NCBI RefSeq assembly: GCF_029953285.1
Contig: NZ_JASAOI010000062.1
Coordinates: 37,465 to 101,464, forward strand
DNA: 64,000 nt
Direction of reading: 5' to 3'
From: Yinghuangia seranimata
GTDB taxonomy: Bacteria; Actinomycetota; Actinomycetes; Streptomycetales; Streptomycetaceae
Shown one piece after another: positions 63,447 through 64,000 of this stretch. Each line of letters opens with the position of its first letter. The first letter of the stretch is position 1. The translations under genes and the position numbers were made by a program. The notes under the pieces were generated by a model. That model was not told the DNA's origin, did no database searches, and worked only from the letters and a program-made list of their open reading frames with translations.

Positions 63447-64000
63447 GGCCAGATGGTCCCAGCCGACTGGTCTGCAGCGAACGGCGCCCTCATCGGCGCG
63501 GCGCGGAACTCCACACGCTGAGCACACCCCGCCCCGCGCCCGGAACGTCCAGCACGACCCCGCCCTACGGGCGGCGCGGCCAACGGCCGCGCCACCTGCC
63601 GTACCACCACCGAAACAACTCCAGCTCGCGTGCCGACCGACGTTCCCGGCCAATCCCCGTTCAGACAAGTGCTTTTGGCGCAGCGCGGCCCTGGGCCGCG
63701 CCGCGCAACCGTCCAACCTGCGCCACACCGAACGAACCCTCGCGCGGGAGCGTCACGCCTCACGCGCGAAGCGTCGTGGGCGTACGCGAGCGCCAGTCCG
63801 CCGCGTTCGGGGTACTAGGCGCACCGCGGCCGACGGGCGCGGCGCGGCTCGCGGCCGCGTCGCGCAACCGTCCGCCAGGGCCCGATCCAGTCGAGCAGCA
63901 ACAGCGAACCCACACGGCTCACGCGCGAAGCGTCGTGGCCGTACCCCGTGCACCCGCACGACTGGGGTTCTTGGCCGCGCCGCGCCCCCCCGCGCGGCGC
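63447..64000. other. 554 bases to the window edge, repeat-bearing, no gene seen
   Basis: After the promoter region of the membrane-protein gene, no frame has recognisable protein content. From about 63670 the DNA consists of diverged tandem repeats (separate entry). Confidence 0.65.
63670..63987. repeat. Diverged tandem repeat, 159-base period
   Basis: Two units (about 63670-63828 and 63829-63987) share blocks at an exact spacing of 159: CGCGCAACCGTCC at 63702-63714 and 63861-63873, and CTCACGCGCGAAGCGTCGTG at 63759 and 63918. Blocks resembling GGCGCASCGCGGCC begin each unit, and a third seems to begin near 63985. Partial copies occur at 62311-62360 and 60154-60189. Confidence 0.75.

Overview
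The window looks like chromosomal DNA from a high-GC actinomycete of the Streptomyces/Kitasatospora/Yinghuangia type. Reasons: uniformly GC-rich third codon positions, frequent GTG starts, many 1-8 base start/stop overlaps, a fused kgd-type 2-oxoglutarate dehydrogenase next to a two-component system and a DUF6104 gene, an AfsR/SARP regulator, and DUF1707, DUF4184 and DUF4097/PadR genes. No rRNA, CRISPR array or complete transposase gene was seen.

Layout. 1-5.2 kb: the tail of an MmyB-like regulator, a cupin gene divergent from an HTH/Clp-N gene pair under two matching palindromes, a MazEF-type toxin-antitoxin pair, a DUF1707 protein, an atypical crotonase and a stand-alone T4 Rnl1-like RNA ligase. 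5.3-7.9 kb: a PLP dehydratase and an ornithine-cyclodeaminase-like gene, overlapping by 8 bases, with an XRE-cupin regulator. 8.0-10.5 kb: rhodanese, TetR regulator and 14-TM exporter. 10.6-18 kb: PAP2-like membrane protein, two-component system, kgd and DUF6104. 18-21 kb: DUF4184, then a DUF4097-PadR operon behind paired palindromes. 21.1-24.7 kb: a 1020-residue secreted HExxH protein and, upstream, the remnant of a tandem paralogue.

24.7-47.2 kb holds a purine/ureide and glyoxylate block. 8-Oxoguanine deaminase and uricase feed HIU hydrolase, OHCU decarboxylase, allantoinase and allantoicase, giving glyoxylate. Glyoxylate then goes through glyoxylate carboligase, hydroxypyruvate isomerase, tartronate-semialdehyde reductase and glycerate kinase to glycerate phosphate, or through malate synthase and malic enzyme to pyruvate. 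Catalase sits inside the block and could remove uricase H2O2. PucR-like, YheO-type HTH and IclR/AllR-type regulators are present, and related candidate operators recur upstream of hyi, uraD and the IclR/malic enzyme pair. No ureidoglycolate lyase or xanthine dehydrogenase was found.

47.3-64 kb: an Mrr-nuclease/TerD fusion, a SARP regulator divergent from a Ser/Thr kinase with an extracellular ricin-type domain, a MobA-like nucleotidyltransferase, an asymmetric heterodimeric ABC exporter and two membrane proteins. The last 2 kb is repeat-rich. It contains a 315-bp transposase-free element with 26-bp inverted ends and 8-bp target duplication that encloses a tRNA-like sequence, and a diverged tandem repeat of 159-bp period.
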